Shown piece by piece: positions 52,338-61,404 of a stretch of DNA of 64,000 bases. A program made the translations under genes and the position numbers. A model generated the notes under the pieces. The model was not told where the DNA came from and ran no database searches. It saw nothing but the letters and a program-made list of their open reading frames with translations. Location of the stretch: NCBI RefSeq assembly GCF_035818475.1, contig NZ_JAYMGV010000002.1, forward strand, positions 355,957 to 419,956, read 5' to 3'. The stretch's first letter is position 1. The number at the start of each line of letters is the position of its first letter. The stretch is from Cognatitamlana sp035818475 (GTDB lineage Bacteria > Bacteroidota > Bacteroidia > Flavobacteriales > Flavobacteriaceae).

Positions 52338-53090
52338 ATGAAAACAATTAAATCCATTTTTTTATCGGTACTATTTTTATGTTTTATATGTACTTCAGTT
52401 AAAGCTCAAAAGTTATACCAAGTACATCAAGACAATGTGAAACCATCAAAACTCATGGAATACGAAAAAGTTGCTAAAGACTTTCATCAAGCCTGTGTTG
52501 ATCACAATGTTCAAGCCCAATGGTTAGCAGCAACAATGGATAATATGAGCTATTTATATGTAACACCAATTGAAAACTTTGCCGATTTAGACAAAAGACC
52601 TTTTGCCGATATGGCAAAGGCCATGGGAGATAAATTTGGTGAGATGTTTGACAGGTTTGATAAGTGCTATGATTCACATGGAACTTATGTCATCATTTTA
52701 GATGAGGAACTAACTTATATGCCAGATGGGTTTTCTCAAACCCAGGAAGGCATGGATTACCGTGACTATTACTTTATTCATTACGTACCTAAAAATGGTA
52801 AAAAACTCAGAGAAGGTATGAAAGCAGTTAAAGAAATGTTTGCTGCAAAAGGCTCTAAGTCTTATTACCGTATATACAGAACAGGATTTGGATCTATGAA
52901 TAATTATTATATGGTAGCTATGTCAAGTAAAGATGCTATAGATTCTGCAACAAAACAAAAAGCAAACGAGGAATTATTAGGACCGGAACGCTATGAAACT
53001 TTTAATAAAGTTTTAAAATATGCCTCTAAAATGGAAGAAGTTACTGGAGAAATAAGACGGGATTTATCGTATTCCCCAAAAAAAGAATAG
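52338..53090 (+). CDS. exported protein of unknown function
   Basis: 250 residues with a signal peptide (SIFLSVLFLCFICTSVKA). Two repeats of roughly 100 residues resemble dimeric alpha-beta barrel domains: YQVHQDNVKPSKLMEYEKVA, WLAATMDNMSYLYVTPIENF and, in the second half, YYFIHYVPKNGKKLREGMKA, YYRIYRTGFGSMNNYYMVAM. This is a structural impression only. The function is unknown. It ends before the strong hairpin at 53121. Confidence 0.7.
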   Translation: MKTIKSIFLSVLFLCFICTSVKAQKLYQVHQDNVKPSKLMEYEKVAKDFHQACVDHNVQAQWLAATMDNMSYLYVTPIENFADLDKRPFADMAKAMGDKFGEMFDRFDKCYDSHGTYVIILDEELTYMPDGFSQTQEGMDYRDYYFIHYVPKNGKKLREGMKAVKEMFAAKGSKSYYRIYRTGFGSMNNYYMVAMSSKDAIDSATKQKANEELLGPERYETFNKVLKYASKMEEVTGEIRRDLSYSPKKE

Positions 53091-53120
53091 TTTAGTAGTT
53101 AGTCAACCATTTTTAATTGT

Positions 53121-53151
53121 AAACCCTTCTTTATTAAATAAAGAAGGGTTT
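53121..53151. terminator. long hairpin between the exported protein gene and rnpB
   Basis: AAACCCTTCTTTAT (53121-53134) pairs perfectly with ATAAAGAAGGGTTT (53138-53151) around a 3-base loop. It can end the plus-strand gene and the minus-strand rnpB transcript. T-runs are short on both sides. Confidence 0.7.
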
Positions 53152-53164
53152 ACTTATATTAAAG

Positions 53165-53496
53165 CAAATCTATAAGCCGAATTCTGTATGTTCTGAACGC
53201 GTTTCAGTAAATTCTGAAACAATCCAAAACATCCTTATCATTTATCTGAATGTATTATTACTAATACACTTTAGCTGTCTACCCTCCAATATCAGGCGTG
53301 CAACCTTCTAACACTGGTTTACATGACATTGCACCATATAGAGTTTACCTGATTTCACTACAGCACTACCTGTACATACTTTCTGTTGCACTTTTCCTAG
53401 TTTCTCAACTGGTGGCCATTAACCACTATATTGCACTATGGTGTTCGGACTTTCCTCCTCCCGACAAAAACAGGGAAGCGATAAGGCAATTTACTT
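53165..53496 (-). ncRNA. rnpB: RNase P RNA
   Basis: The minus strand carries the universally conserved P-RNA core GGAGGAAAGTCCGAACACCA (53443-53462 region) near the 5' end and the 3' conserved ACAGAATTCGGCTTAT (53170-53185 region). Interior helices are consistent with bacterial type A RNase P RNA of about 330 nt. It processes the 5' ends of tRNA precursors with the RnpA protein. The exact ends are estimated from the promoter and the terminator-like hairpin. Confidence 0.93.
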
Positions 53497-53500
53497 AACG

Positions 53501-53535
53501 CAAAAGTACACAAATTGTTAATAACTCGTTTCAAA
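53501..53535 (-). promoter_or_regulatory. promoter of rnpB
   Basis: The minus strand reads TACTTTTG (53501-53508), a TAnnTTTG box, with TTTG (53532-53535) 23 bases upstream as the -33 element. Transcription should start near 53495. Confidence 0.6.
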
Positions 53536-53572
53536 TTCCAGTATCTAAATTCTAAATTCTAGATTGAATTTT

Positions 53573-53580
53573 TAACTTTG
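53573..53580 (+). promoter_or_regulatory. -7 promoter box for dnaX
   Basis: TAACTTTG matches TAnnTTTG about 50 bases before the dnaX TTG start. The -33 element is not clear. Confidence 0.4.
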
Positions 53581-53629
53581 TTATATATTCAATTAACATC
53601 AGAAAGATGTTAAAATAAATTCAATAACA

Positions 53630-55357
53630 TTGGAGCATTTTATAGTATCGGCCAGGAAGTACAGACCACAAACATTTAAAGATGTTGTTGGTCAACAGGC
53701 TATTACTAATACACTTTTAAATGCTATTGAAAATAACCACTTAGCTCAAGCTTTATTATTTACAGGACCTCGTGGTGTGGGTAAAACTACTTGTGCCCGC
53801 ATTTTAGCAAAAATGATTAATAGTGATGGTTCTGAATCTGCTAATGAAGACTTTGCTTTTAATATTTTTGAGCTGGATGCAGCTTCAAATAATTCTGTAG
53901 ATGACATTAGAAGCTTAACAGACCAGGTTAGAATACCTCCACAGGTTGGAAAATATAAAGTATATATTATTGACGAGGTACATATGTTATCCCAGGCGGC
54001 TTTTAATGCGTTTTTAAAAACCCTGGAAGAACCTCCAAAGCACTGTATTTTTATACTTGCTACTACCGAGAAACATAAAATTATACCTACCATCTTATCG
54101 CGTTGTCAAATTTTTGATTTCAAACGGATTACTGTAAAAGATGCCAAAGACTATTTAAAATATATAGCTGACGAACAAGATATAATTGCTGAAGATGATG
54201 CCTTGCACATCATTGCTCAAAAAGCGGATGGCGCTATGCGTGATGCCCTTTCAATTTTTGATAGAGTAGTCAGTTTTTCCGGAAAAAACCTAACCAGGCA
54301 AGCTGTAACAGAGAATTTGAATGTTCTGGATTACGAAACCTATTTTATCAGTACAGACCTTATTTTGAATAATAAAATTCCGGAATTATTATTACAATTT
54401 AACAACACACTATCTAAAGGTTTTGATGGTCATCATTATATTGCAGGTTTAGCATCTCATTTTAGAGATTTATTAGTAAGTAAAACACAAGAAACTATAG
54501 AACTCTTAGAAGTTGGAGACCAAACTAAAGCTAAGTATTTGGAACAAGCTCAAAAAGCTTCACAAGAATTTCTTATGCAAGGTATAAACCTTGCAAACGA
54601 CTGTGATCTCAAATACAAAACCAGTAAAAATCAACGCTTACTTGTTGAACTATGCCTCATGCAACTTGCCTCTATCACTTTTGATGGAGAAAAAAAAAAT
54701 AGCAAACATTACATAATACCTGCTTCTTATTTCAAAAAGAAAGGGATTACTCCTATTCCTGTTAATATTCCTAATGAGTTAGATAAAAGCCCCGTAACCA
54801 AAGCAAAAGAAAGTGCTGAAGCTTCAGTGTTGGTTTCAAAAACAGTTGAGAAATTTCAGGTAAAAGAACCTTCAAAAATTATTTTAAAACAGGAAAGTAA
54901 GCGTACTTCAGGATTATCATTAAGCAGCATTAGAGCAAAAAAAGAACATCAAATACGGCAAATGGATGTTGTTATTAATGAAGAAGACTTACCAAAGGAG
55001 GCTTTTACAGAACAGGAATTTATAGTAGTTTGGAATAAATATATAGAAAAACTAATAAGTGATGGGAAGCATAATTTGGCCTCCATTCTATCCATTGACA
55101 TTCCAAAAGTAAAAGGCTCGGTAGCATATGTTGAATATCCAAATGCAACTAATAAGGTAGAGGTTGAACGCCAACAATATGAATTGTTAGGCTTTATAAG
55201 GAAAGCGCTTAATAACTTTGATATCAATCTAAACATTACCATAAATGAGGTTATGGAAAAGCAATATGCTTATACAACGTTAGAAAAATTTGAAAAACTT
55301 AAAGAGAAAAACCCTAATATTGACATTTTAAGAAAAACTTTCGATCTAGATGTTTAA
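53630..55357 (+). CDS. dnaX: DNA polymerase III subunit gamma/tau
   Basis: 575 residues from a TTG start at 53630, giving MEHFIVSARKYRPQTFKDVV, the family start. The clamp-loader ATPase has the P-loop LLFTGPRGVGKTTCARI, ELDAASNNSVDDIRSL, YKVYIIDEVHMLSQAAFNAF and FILATTEKHKIIPTILSRCQ. The four-Cys zinc module normally between the P-loop and ELDAASN is absent (INSDGSESANEDFAFNIF), as is common in Bacteroidota. The region after about 365 is the tau-specific tail. It loads the sliding clamp onto DNA. Confidence 0.95.
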   Translation: MEHFIVSARKYRPQTFKDVVGQQAITNTLLNAIENNHLAQALLFTGPRGVGKTTCARILAKMINSDGSESANEDFAFNIFELDAASNNSVDDIRSLTDQVRIPPQVGKYKVYIIDEVHMLSQAAFNAFLKTLEEPPKHCIFILATTEKHKIIPTILSRCQIFDFKRITVKDAKDYLKYIADEQDIIAEDDALHIIAQKADGAMRDALSIFDRVVSFSGKNLTRQAVTENLNVLDYETYFISTDLILNNKIPELLLQFNNTLSKGFDGHHYIAGLASHFRDLLVSKTQETIELLEVGDQTKAKYLEQAQKASQEFLMQGINLANDCDLKYKTSKNQRLLVELCLMQLASITFDGEKKNSKHYIIPASYFKKKGITPIPVNIPNELDKSPVTKAKESAEASVLVSKTVEKFQVKEPSKIILKQESKRTSGLSLSSIRAKKEHQIRQMDVVINEEDLPKEAFTEQEFIVVWNKYIEKLISDGKHNLASILSIDIPKVKGSVAYVEYPNATNKVEVERQQYELLGFIRKALNNFDINLNITINEVMEKQYAYTTLEKFEKLKEKNPNIDILRKTFDLDV

Positions 55358-55934
55358 AACATACAATATCAATATGTTATACGCTTCACTATTACTAGTG
55401 GTAGTTACCTTTATGGCTTGTGACGGTAGATATAGAAAGTTTAAAACCAGTGCTGAAATATTAAAGGCTTCTGACCTCTTAAATTCGTTTAGTAAGCAGA
55501 TAAATTTTATTCCGGAACAGCCGGTTAAAATTGAAACAGACACTGTTTTAAGTAACGGCTTTCAAGTAAAATTAAATTATTATTCTAAAGCTGATTTTAT
55601 TGATACAAATGTTTCTCAAGCAAAAAATAGCCTTGTACAAACACAATATTCTAATTTTGAAGCCAAGGTAGAGATTCTAAAAAATAATGTTACAATCAAC
55701 AGGAGCATCATCAACAAATTCTTTTTTAAGGGCTTTGATTTATCATGGTTTATGGAAAAATCTGTTTTACAGTATGTATGGATAGATTATGAAACTTCTA
55801 CCAATAAAAAGGTACAATTAAATACATCTTTTAAAATACCGGAAACAGAAAACTATTTGGATTTTTCTATTTCAATTGACGATAAAGGTCTTGTTCAAAT
55901 CAAACAAAAAAACGTATTAGTTAAAACTATTTAA
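55350..55934 (+). CDS. lipoprotein of unknown function
   Basis: 194 residues from the ATG at 55350 (overlapping dnaX by 8 bases), or 186 from the ATG at 55374; the second fits the lipoprotein signal better (MLYASLLLVVVTFMAC). The body is beta-rich and resembles DUF4738-like lipoproteins (NGFQVKLNYYSKADFIDTNV), but I am not sure. It is co-transcribed with dnaX and miaE by position. Function unknown. Confidence 0.75.
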   Translation: MFKTYNINMLYASLLLVVVTFMACDGRYRKFKTSAEILKASDLLNSFSKQINFIPEQPVKIETDTVLSNGFQVKLNYYSKADFIDTNVSQAKNSLVQTQYSNFEAKVEILKNNVTINRSIINKFFFKGFDLSWFMEKSVLQYVWIDYETSTNKKVQLNTSFKIPETENYLDFSISIDDKGLVQIKQKNVLVKTI

Positions 55935-55937
55935 TTT

Positions 55938-56519
55938 ATGTTAGGATTAAAACTACCAACAGACCCAAGATGGGTTAACATTGTTGAGAAAAACATAGAA
56001 GAGATACTTACAGATCATGCTTTTTGCGAGCAAAAAGCAACTAGCACAGCAATATCTATTATTGTAAGCTTCCCTGAATATACTGAATTGATACAAGAAA
56101 TGGTAGCTCTTGTCAAAGAAGAAATAAGCCATTTTAAAATGGTTCATGACAAAATCATAGAGCGCGGATGGACTCTGGGTAGAGATAGAAAGGATGATTA
56201 TGTTATTCAACTTGTTAAATTCTTCCCTAAAGGTGGTAGTAGAAGAGATCAATTGGTTCACAGGTTATTATACGCTGCTCTAATTGAAGCCAGAAGTTGT
56301 GAACGTTTCAGGCTCTTGTCAGAAGAATTACAAGATAAAGAATTGGCTACATTTTACAGAAGCCTTATGGCTAGTGAAGCAAATCATTATACCATGTTTT
56401 TGGGTTTTGCCAGAAAATATGGAAATAAAAAAGAAGTTGATACAAAATGGCAGCAACTTCTTGAATATGAAGCTAAAATTATAAGTACTTTAGGAACTTC
56501 TGAAGCTATACACGGTTAG
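55938..56519 (+). CDS. miaE: tRNA-(ms2io6A)-hydroxylase
   Basis: 193 residues. The ferritin-like diiron fold shows ligands in ILTDHAFCEQKATSTA (E), VKEEISHFKMVHDKI (E-x-x-H), LIEARSCERFRLLSEEL (E) and LMASEANHYTMFLGFA (E-x-x-H). It hydroxylates the isoprenoid group on ms2i6A37 of tRNA using O2. It follows the lipoprotein by three bases and overlaps the convergent barrel gene by four bases at the stops. Confidence 0.95.
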   Translation: MLGLKLPTDPRWVNIVEKNIEEILTDHAFCEQKATSTAISIIVSFPEYTELIQEMVALVKEEISHFKMVHDKIIERGWTLGRDRKDDYVIQLVKFFPKGGSRRDQLVHRLLYAALIEARSCERFRLLSEELQDKELATFYRSLMASEANHYTMFLGFARKYGNKKEVDTKWQQLLEYEAKIISTLGTSEAIHG

Positions 56520-57106
56520 AATTTATAGCCTACCCCTATTTGTATAGTTCTATTTTTTGCTGCAATTCCTAAGTTTTCATTAAATACGTTTCTTAGCCCA
56601 TAAGTGTATCGCGCATCAACAAAAATGGCATAATTAATCTTGTATTCAATTCCAGCAACTCCGGAATAAGCAAAGTTATTGACGCCATCATCTTCCTTAT
56701 GTACTTTCAACCCAACTTGAGGACCTAGTCCCATGTGAACTTTTTCACTCAATCTAAACCTTAAAAAAATGGGCGTTTGAATATAATCTAAATGTAGTGG
56801 TTCAGCATTTGCGCCTTCAGCAGAAAACTGTATTTCTGGCATCAATGAAACCGTTTTAGATAGCCTTATATTGGCAAAAAAACCAATATATAAGCTATTT
56901 CTATGCTTGTTTACTATACCGGAAGTATCGTCAAAGTCTAAATTTGAAATATTATATCCTCCTCTAACACCGTATTTTACACCTTGAAACGTTGAGCCAT
57001 TAGATGACTTCTCATTAGTTTTTTGTTCTTCATCAGGATTTTTATCTTGAGAAAACCCCAGAAGTGATAAACAAAGTAGAACTGTTAATAGTAGTGATCT
57101 TTTCAT
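56516..57106 (-). CDS. outer membrane beta-barrel protein (PorT-like)
   Basis: 196 residues with a signal peptide (LLLTVLLCLSLLGFSQ). The mature part has barrel strands typical of the outer membrane beta-barrel/PorT family: GVKYGVRGGYNISNLDFDDT, LYIGFFANIRLSKTVSLMPE, MGLGPQVGLKVHKEDDG and a final strand NRTIQIGVGYKF ending in Phe. Function unknown. The upstream gap to ppx contains AT-rich sequence and no clear regulatory site. Confidence 0.88.
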   Translation of the reverse strand: MKRSLLLTVLLCLSLLGFSQDKNPDEEQKTNEKSSNGSTFQGVKYGVRGGYNISNLDFDDTSGIVNKHRNSLYIGFFANIRLSKTVSLMPEIQFSAEGANAEPLHLDYIQTPIFLRFRLSEKVHMGLGPQVGLKVHKEDDGVNNFAYSGVAGIEYKINYAIFVDARYTYGLRNVFNENLGIAAKNRTIQIGVGYKF

Positions 57107-57275
57107 CTGTTTCCTATATTTATTAAACCTATCAGATGCAATTAGCCGAATCCTACAGGGAATATCGGACTCATTTCATTAATAGATTTGGGTTATAATA
57201 AATAACAATTATATACGTACGAATATATATTAATAATCTAAAAAGGTGCAATTATAAAAGGTGAAGTGCAAAATT

Positions 57276-58181
57276 CTACTGTGTATTGCTAGAAACCGTA
57301 TCATAATAGATACTTTTAATGATACCATCAGCTAACCCAATTTTTGGTACATAAATATTTTTAGCCCCGCTCCATTTCATAGCAGAAAGATAGATCCGCA
57401 TAGCCGGAATGATTACATCTGCCCTATCCTGGTTCAAATCCAATTCAGTAATACGTTCTTCATATGAATAACTTTGAAGTGTATTGTAATATGAGGTCAT
57501 ATAAAAATAAGACAGTGGTTTCCCCATAGACTTTCCTGATATCTTAAATATTTTATTAATATTCCCACCGGAACCAATTACAGATATTTTATCATACCCT
57601 TGTGCATTTTCTCCTATCCACTCACGTAACTCTTGCCAAGCCACTTTTTTTACCATATCATTAAGCAGTCTAACTGTTCCAATTTTAAAAGACTTAGAAA
57701 CTACTTGATTTCCTCTATCTATAATTGTAAACTCTGTACTCCCCCCACCAACATCAACGTAAAGGTAAGTCTTGTTTTTATCTATGTATTTATTCAAATC
57801 GGTAGCAGCAATAATGGCTGCTTCTTCTTCTCCTCCAATAACATCAATACTCAATCCGGCGTGCTTTAATACTAAATCAACAACCTCTTTTCCGTTTTTT
57901 GATTCCCGCATTGCTGAAGTAGCACAAGCCTTGTACTTAACTACTTTGTGAGACTTCATTAGCAATTTAAAAGCCAACATGGTATCAAGTATACGCTCCG
58001 TATTCTCTTTTGAAATTTTATTCTTTATAAATACATCTGCACCCAACCGTATTGGCACCCTGACCAGTGAATTCTTTTTAAATTGTACAGGCCTTCCTTT
58101 TTGTTCAATAATATTGGAAATAAGAAGTCTTACAGCATTTGAACCAATATCTATGGCAGCATATTTTTTTATTGAAAGCAT
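57276..58181 (-). CDS. ppx: Ppx/GppA family exopolyphosphatase
   Basis: 301 residues. The actin-like ATPase fold shows YAAIDIGSNAVRLLISNIIE, LYVDVGGGSTEFTIIDRG and ISVIGSGGNINKIFKISGK. It should degrade polyphosphate from the ends or hydrolyse pppGpp. It is short relative to E. coli Ppx and lacks the C-terminal HD-like domain, as in many Bacteroidota. It lies three bases after ppk1 on the same strand, so synthesis and breakdown of polyphosphate are encoded together. Confidence 0.93.
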   Translation of the reverse strand: MLSIKKYAAIDIGSNAVRLLISNIIEQKGRPVQFKKNSLVRVPIRLGADVFIKNKISKENTERILDTMLAFKLLMKSHKVVKYKACATSAMRESKNGKEVVDLVLKHAGLSIDVIGGEEEAAIIAATDLNKYIDKNKTYLYVDVGGGSTEFTIIDRGNQVVSKSFKIGTVRLLNDMVKKVAWQELREWIGENAQGYDKISVIGSGGNINKIFKISGKSMGKPLSYFYMTSYYNTLQSYSYEERITELDLNQDRADVIIPAMRIYLSAMKWSGAKNIYVPKIGLADGIIKSIYYDTVSSNTQ

Positions 58182-58184
58182 AAA

Positions 58185-60257
58185 TTAATTTTCTAATTTT
58201 TTAAGGTAATAGTCATAAATGGCAAATTGAGACCGTACTCTCTCCTTATCTTTATCTTTTACCCGGTATTGATTTTCCTGAGAGTGATTTAATATTCTGG
58301 CCTTAACGTTATCATTCCAACAGATATTAAACGTATCAATGACTTCTCTTTTTATATCTTCATCATAAATAGGGCAACTGACTTCCACTCTGTTTTCAAT
58401 ATTTCTTGTCATCCAGTCTGCACTTGAAATATATAATTTTGCGTCCCCATTATTCCCAAAAATATAGATTCTGGAATGTTCTAAAAACTTATCTACAACA
58501 CTTATTACCTCAATATTCTCACTCATACCTTTAACCCCAGGTATTAGGCAACATATCCCTCTCACAATCATTTGTATCTTTACTCCTGCTCTACTAGCTT
58601 CATACAATTTATCGATCATAGGATAGCTGGAAATACTGTTCATTTTTAATCTTATAATGCCTTCTTTACCTTGTTTTACACTTTCAATTTCATTATCAAT
58701 TAGTCTAAAAACTACTCTTTGTGTGTAATGAGGCGAAACTATTAAATGCTTATAAGTGTTAATCTTATAATTAGTTTCAAAAAAACCAAAAATTTTATTG
58801 ACATCTTTTAATATCTTTTGATTAGCCGTAAAAAGCGTATGGTCTGTATAAATTTTTGCAGTTGATTCATTAAAATTACCCGTACTAATAAATCCATAAC
58901 GCTTTATTTTCTTCCCTTCATCTCTCTCAATAACACACATCTTGCTATGTACTTTTAAACCTGCAACCCCAAAAATTAAATTAACACCTTCATCTTCCAT
59001 TTGTTGTGCATAATCAATATTTGCCTGCTCATCAAACCTGGCGCGTAGTTCTATAGAAACAGTAACAGATTTACCATTTACTGCTGCATTAATTAACGAA
59101 CTGGCTATATGAGAAATCTCTGCAAGCCTGTAAATAGTAATCTTTATAGTTTTCACCTCTGGATCTAAAGCTGCTTCTCTAAGAAATTTCACTATATAAG
59201 AGAATGTTTGATACGGCGCATATAATAAGTAGTCCTTTTTGGTGATAGCCTTAAAGATACTATCTTGCAAACTCAAACCTTTTACAGGTAAAGCTTCAAT
59301 CTTATCATACATAAGGTCTGTTCTCCCTAAACTGGGAAACCCCATATAATCTCTTCTATTGTGATAACGTCCTCCAGGTATAATACTATCTGTAGTATCT
59401 ATACCCATTTTAGACATTAAATACTGTAAAGTGTCTTCATGAATAGTTTTATCATAAACAAACCTTACAGGCTCCCCTATTTGTCTATGTTTAACACTGT
59501 CTGATATTTTTTCAATAAAGCTTTTACTTAAATCGCTTTCAAAATCCAGTTCACCATCTCTTGTTATCTTTATCATATGGGCGGAAATGCTCGTGTAATC
59601 AAAAATATTGAAAATATCGCTTAGGCAATGACGTAGTAAATCATCAACCATTATAATAAAGCTCTTTTCACCTTGTTTTGGAAGTTCCACAAAACGATTA
59701 ACAGATTTAGGAATTTCAATTAATGCAAACTGTTTTTTATCATCTGCCATTAACATCCTCACTGCAAGATAGGCCGCACTATCTTTTAAGTTAGGTAAGA
59801 CAACGGATTCATTAAGAATAATAGTGACCAATGCCGGGCTAACAGTTCTTAAAAAATATTGCTTTATAAAATCATGCTGTTTATCATCAATTTGAGTTTC
59901 ATCGATAATATATATATTTTCTTCTTTTAGTCTTTTGTCAATATTATTTAGTATTTCTACACTTTCACTCTGTTGTTTTATAACTATTTGGGTTATTATT
60001 TCAAGTAATTCCTTAGCCTTTATCCCTCCTAATTGATTTTTCCCCCCTTTACCGGCTTCTACAATACGTTTTACCGTAGCATATCTAACCTTAAAAAACT
60101 CATCTAAATTATTAGAAAATATTCCAAGAAACCTTAATCTTTCAATCAATGGAACTGACTCATCCTGAGCTTCCTGTAACACCCTGGCATTAAATTGCAA
60201 CCAACTAATCTCTCTATTTATATAACTATTATTTTTTAGAGTTTCGGATTTAGTCAT
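58185..60257 (-). CDS. ppk1: polyphosphate kinase 1
   Basis: 690 residues. The Ppk1 pattern is clear: SYINREISWLQFNARVLQEA at the start, the middle domain with LGIFSNNLDEFFKVRYA, the phospho-His site in GVAGLKVHSKMCVIERDEG, ELRARFDEQANIDYAQQMED and a final RIYIFGNNGDAKLYISSADW. It makes long polyphosphate from ATP at the inner membrane. First of the ppk1-ppx pair. Confidence 0.96.
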   Translation of the reverse strand: MTKSETLKNNSYINREISWLQFNARVLQEAQDESVPLIERLRFLGIFSNNLDEFFKVRYATVKRIVEAGKGGKNQLGGIKAKELLEIITQIVIKQQSESVEILNNIDKRLKEENIYIIDETQIDDKQHDFIKQYFLRTVSPALVTIILNESVVLPNLKDSAAYLAVRMLMADDKKQFALIEIPKSVNRFVELPKQGEKSFIIMVDDLLRHCLSDIFNIFDYTSISAHMIKITRDGELDFESDLSKSFIEKISDSVKHRQIGEPVRFVYDKTIHEDTLQYLMSKMGIDTTDSIIPGGRYHNRRDYMGFPSLGRTDLMYDKIEALPVKGLSLQDSIFKAITKKDYLLYAPYQTFSYIVKFLREAALDPEVKTIKITIYRLAEISHIASSLINAAVNGKSVTVSIELRARFDEQANIDYAQQMEDEGVNLIFGVAGLKVHSKMCVIERDEGKKIKRYGFISTGNFNESTAKIYTDHTLFTANQKILKDVNKIFGFFETNYKINTYKHLIVSPHYTQRVVFRLIDNEIESVKQGKEGIIRLKMNSISSYPMIDKLYEASRAGVKIQMIVRGICCLIPGVKGMSENIEVISVVDKFLEHSRIYIFGNNGDAKLYISSADWMTRNIENRVEVSCPIYDEDIKREVIDTFNICWNDNVKARILNHSQENQYRVKDKDKERVRSQFAIYDYYLKKLEN

Positions 60258-60286
60258 TTAATAATATTTAATTGTTATCAGCTGAA

Positions 60287-60294
60287 CAAATATA
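60287..60294 (-). promoter_or_regulatory. -7 promoter box for ppk1-ppx
   Basis: TATATTTG on the minus strand matches TAnnTTTG, about 30-37 bases before the ppk1 start. The -33 element is weak. Confidence 0.4.
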
Positions 60295-60452
60295 TTCTAT
60301 TTAACTTAAATATTGACTTTTAAATCTATACGAAATTTTTAATATTTTTCAGCAGAGTACATACAAAAAATAGTATTAAAAACTTAACCTCCCTCTATAT
60401 TAAAAAGAGCTTAAGCGTATAATATATACAAGCAAACAAAACTGAGCAATAT

Positions 60453-60938
60453 TTATTTCAAGTCTTTGGGAAATAAAGTTCCTATAGTTTTTCCGGGTTT
60501 TAGACCACCCCAATCATTTAGAGGAAAAGCAATAGTGACTACGCCACAGGTTGGTACGTTATCAATATATAAATCTCCATAAGTATTAACAAAATTAGTT
60601 ATAGCATGATTATGTCCAAAAAGCATAAGTTTATCAATATAAGGCTCTGATGATCTAATCACTTCGGTAAGCTTTGTTCCTGAAAAATCATATAGTTCAT
60701 GATTAAATACCACCTTATGCTTTTCAATAGATAGGTTAGATATAAAAATCTCAGCGGTTGTTTTAGCACGTATGGCGTCACTAGACACAATTGCATCAAT
60801 TTCTAAACCTTTTTTATGCAAGTATTTTGAAACTAAATTAGCATCACTAAAGCCTCTGCCATTAAGAGGCCTTTCATGGTCAATAACATTATGCTTCCAT
60901 GATGATTTTGCATGCCTGACTAAGATTAACTCTTTCAA
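60453..60938 (-). CDS. SixA-type histidine phosphatase
   Basis: 161 residues from a TTG start at 60936-60938. The RHG motif is in ELILVRHAKSSWKH, and the second catalytic His in LMLFGHNHAITNFVNTYGD. HERPLNGRGFSDANLVSKYL is typical of SixA-like proteins, which dephosphorylate phospho-His proteins. It is cytosolic and lies upstream of the ppk1-ppx pair on the same strand. Confidence 0.9.
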   Translation of the reverse strand: MKELILVRHAKSSWKHNVIDHERPLNGRGFSDANLVSKYLHKKGLEIDAIVSSDAIRAKTTAEIFISNLSIEKHKVVFNHELYDFSGTKLTEVIRSSEPYIDKLMLFGHNHAITNFVNTYGDLYIDNVPTCGVVTIAFPLNDWGGLKPGKTIGTLFPKDLK

Positions 60939-61404
60939 AACTATCGATTAAATGCATTTATTATCGACAAAAAGTTGTTTTTATCGATAAAATTCATGTT
61001 CTTTGCTTTATAAACTTTAATTAAAGATAAAAAATTAATAGTATTTGAGCATTAAACTCATAAAAAATATGAAACAACTGCTTGACGTCAAAGAACTTAT
61101 TATTTACGATGAAATGTTTTTTAAGTACTTTTAATCGAATTTATTAGTGATTTGTCATTTATATTTGACCAACTTTTATCATATGCGTTTTTTTGCTATA
61201 CCTACAAAACTTAAAATTATGAACCCAAATCTGACCAATCACCTAATTAATCCGTTACTCATCAGGAGTACTTCCCTTATTGTTTTTCCCTCAAAAACGT
61301 TTATTTATTTATTACTAATCGTTAAAATAAGCTTTTACTAATGCCTATTTCAAGGTCAATTAGTATACGTAATTAAGTTTTAAACAAAATAATCTTATTA
61401 TACT
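60939..61404. other. 466-base intergenic region
   Basis: AT-rich and without a credible gene. It holds the inverted repeat at 60961. A 64-codon frame at 61147-61341 has a composition typical of chance translation and no homology. The promoter of the gene at 61405 is not clear. Confidence 0.4.
60961..60990. repeat. 13-bp near-perfect inverted repeat upstream of the histidine phosphatase
   Basis: TTATCGACAAAAA (60961-60973) pairs with TTTTTATCGATAA (60978-60990) with one G-T mismatch and a 4-base loop. A related CTATCGATTA lies at 60941-60950. It lies 23 bases upstream of the start codon, so it is more likely an operator or 5' leader hairpin than a terminator. Confidence 0.6.

Noticed and set aside
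57107..57275. Short palindromic-looking motif between the barrel gene and ppx
   Set aside because: Symmetry is only partial (CCGA...TCGG ends), and I could not relate it to a known operator.
61147..61341. 64-codon frame in the 466-base gap
   Set aside because: Hydrophobic and Asn/Ile/Leu-rich in a way typical of AT-rich chance translation; no signal, motif or clear start context.
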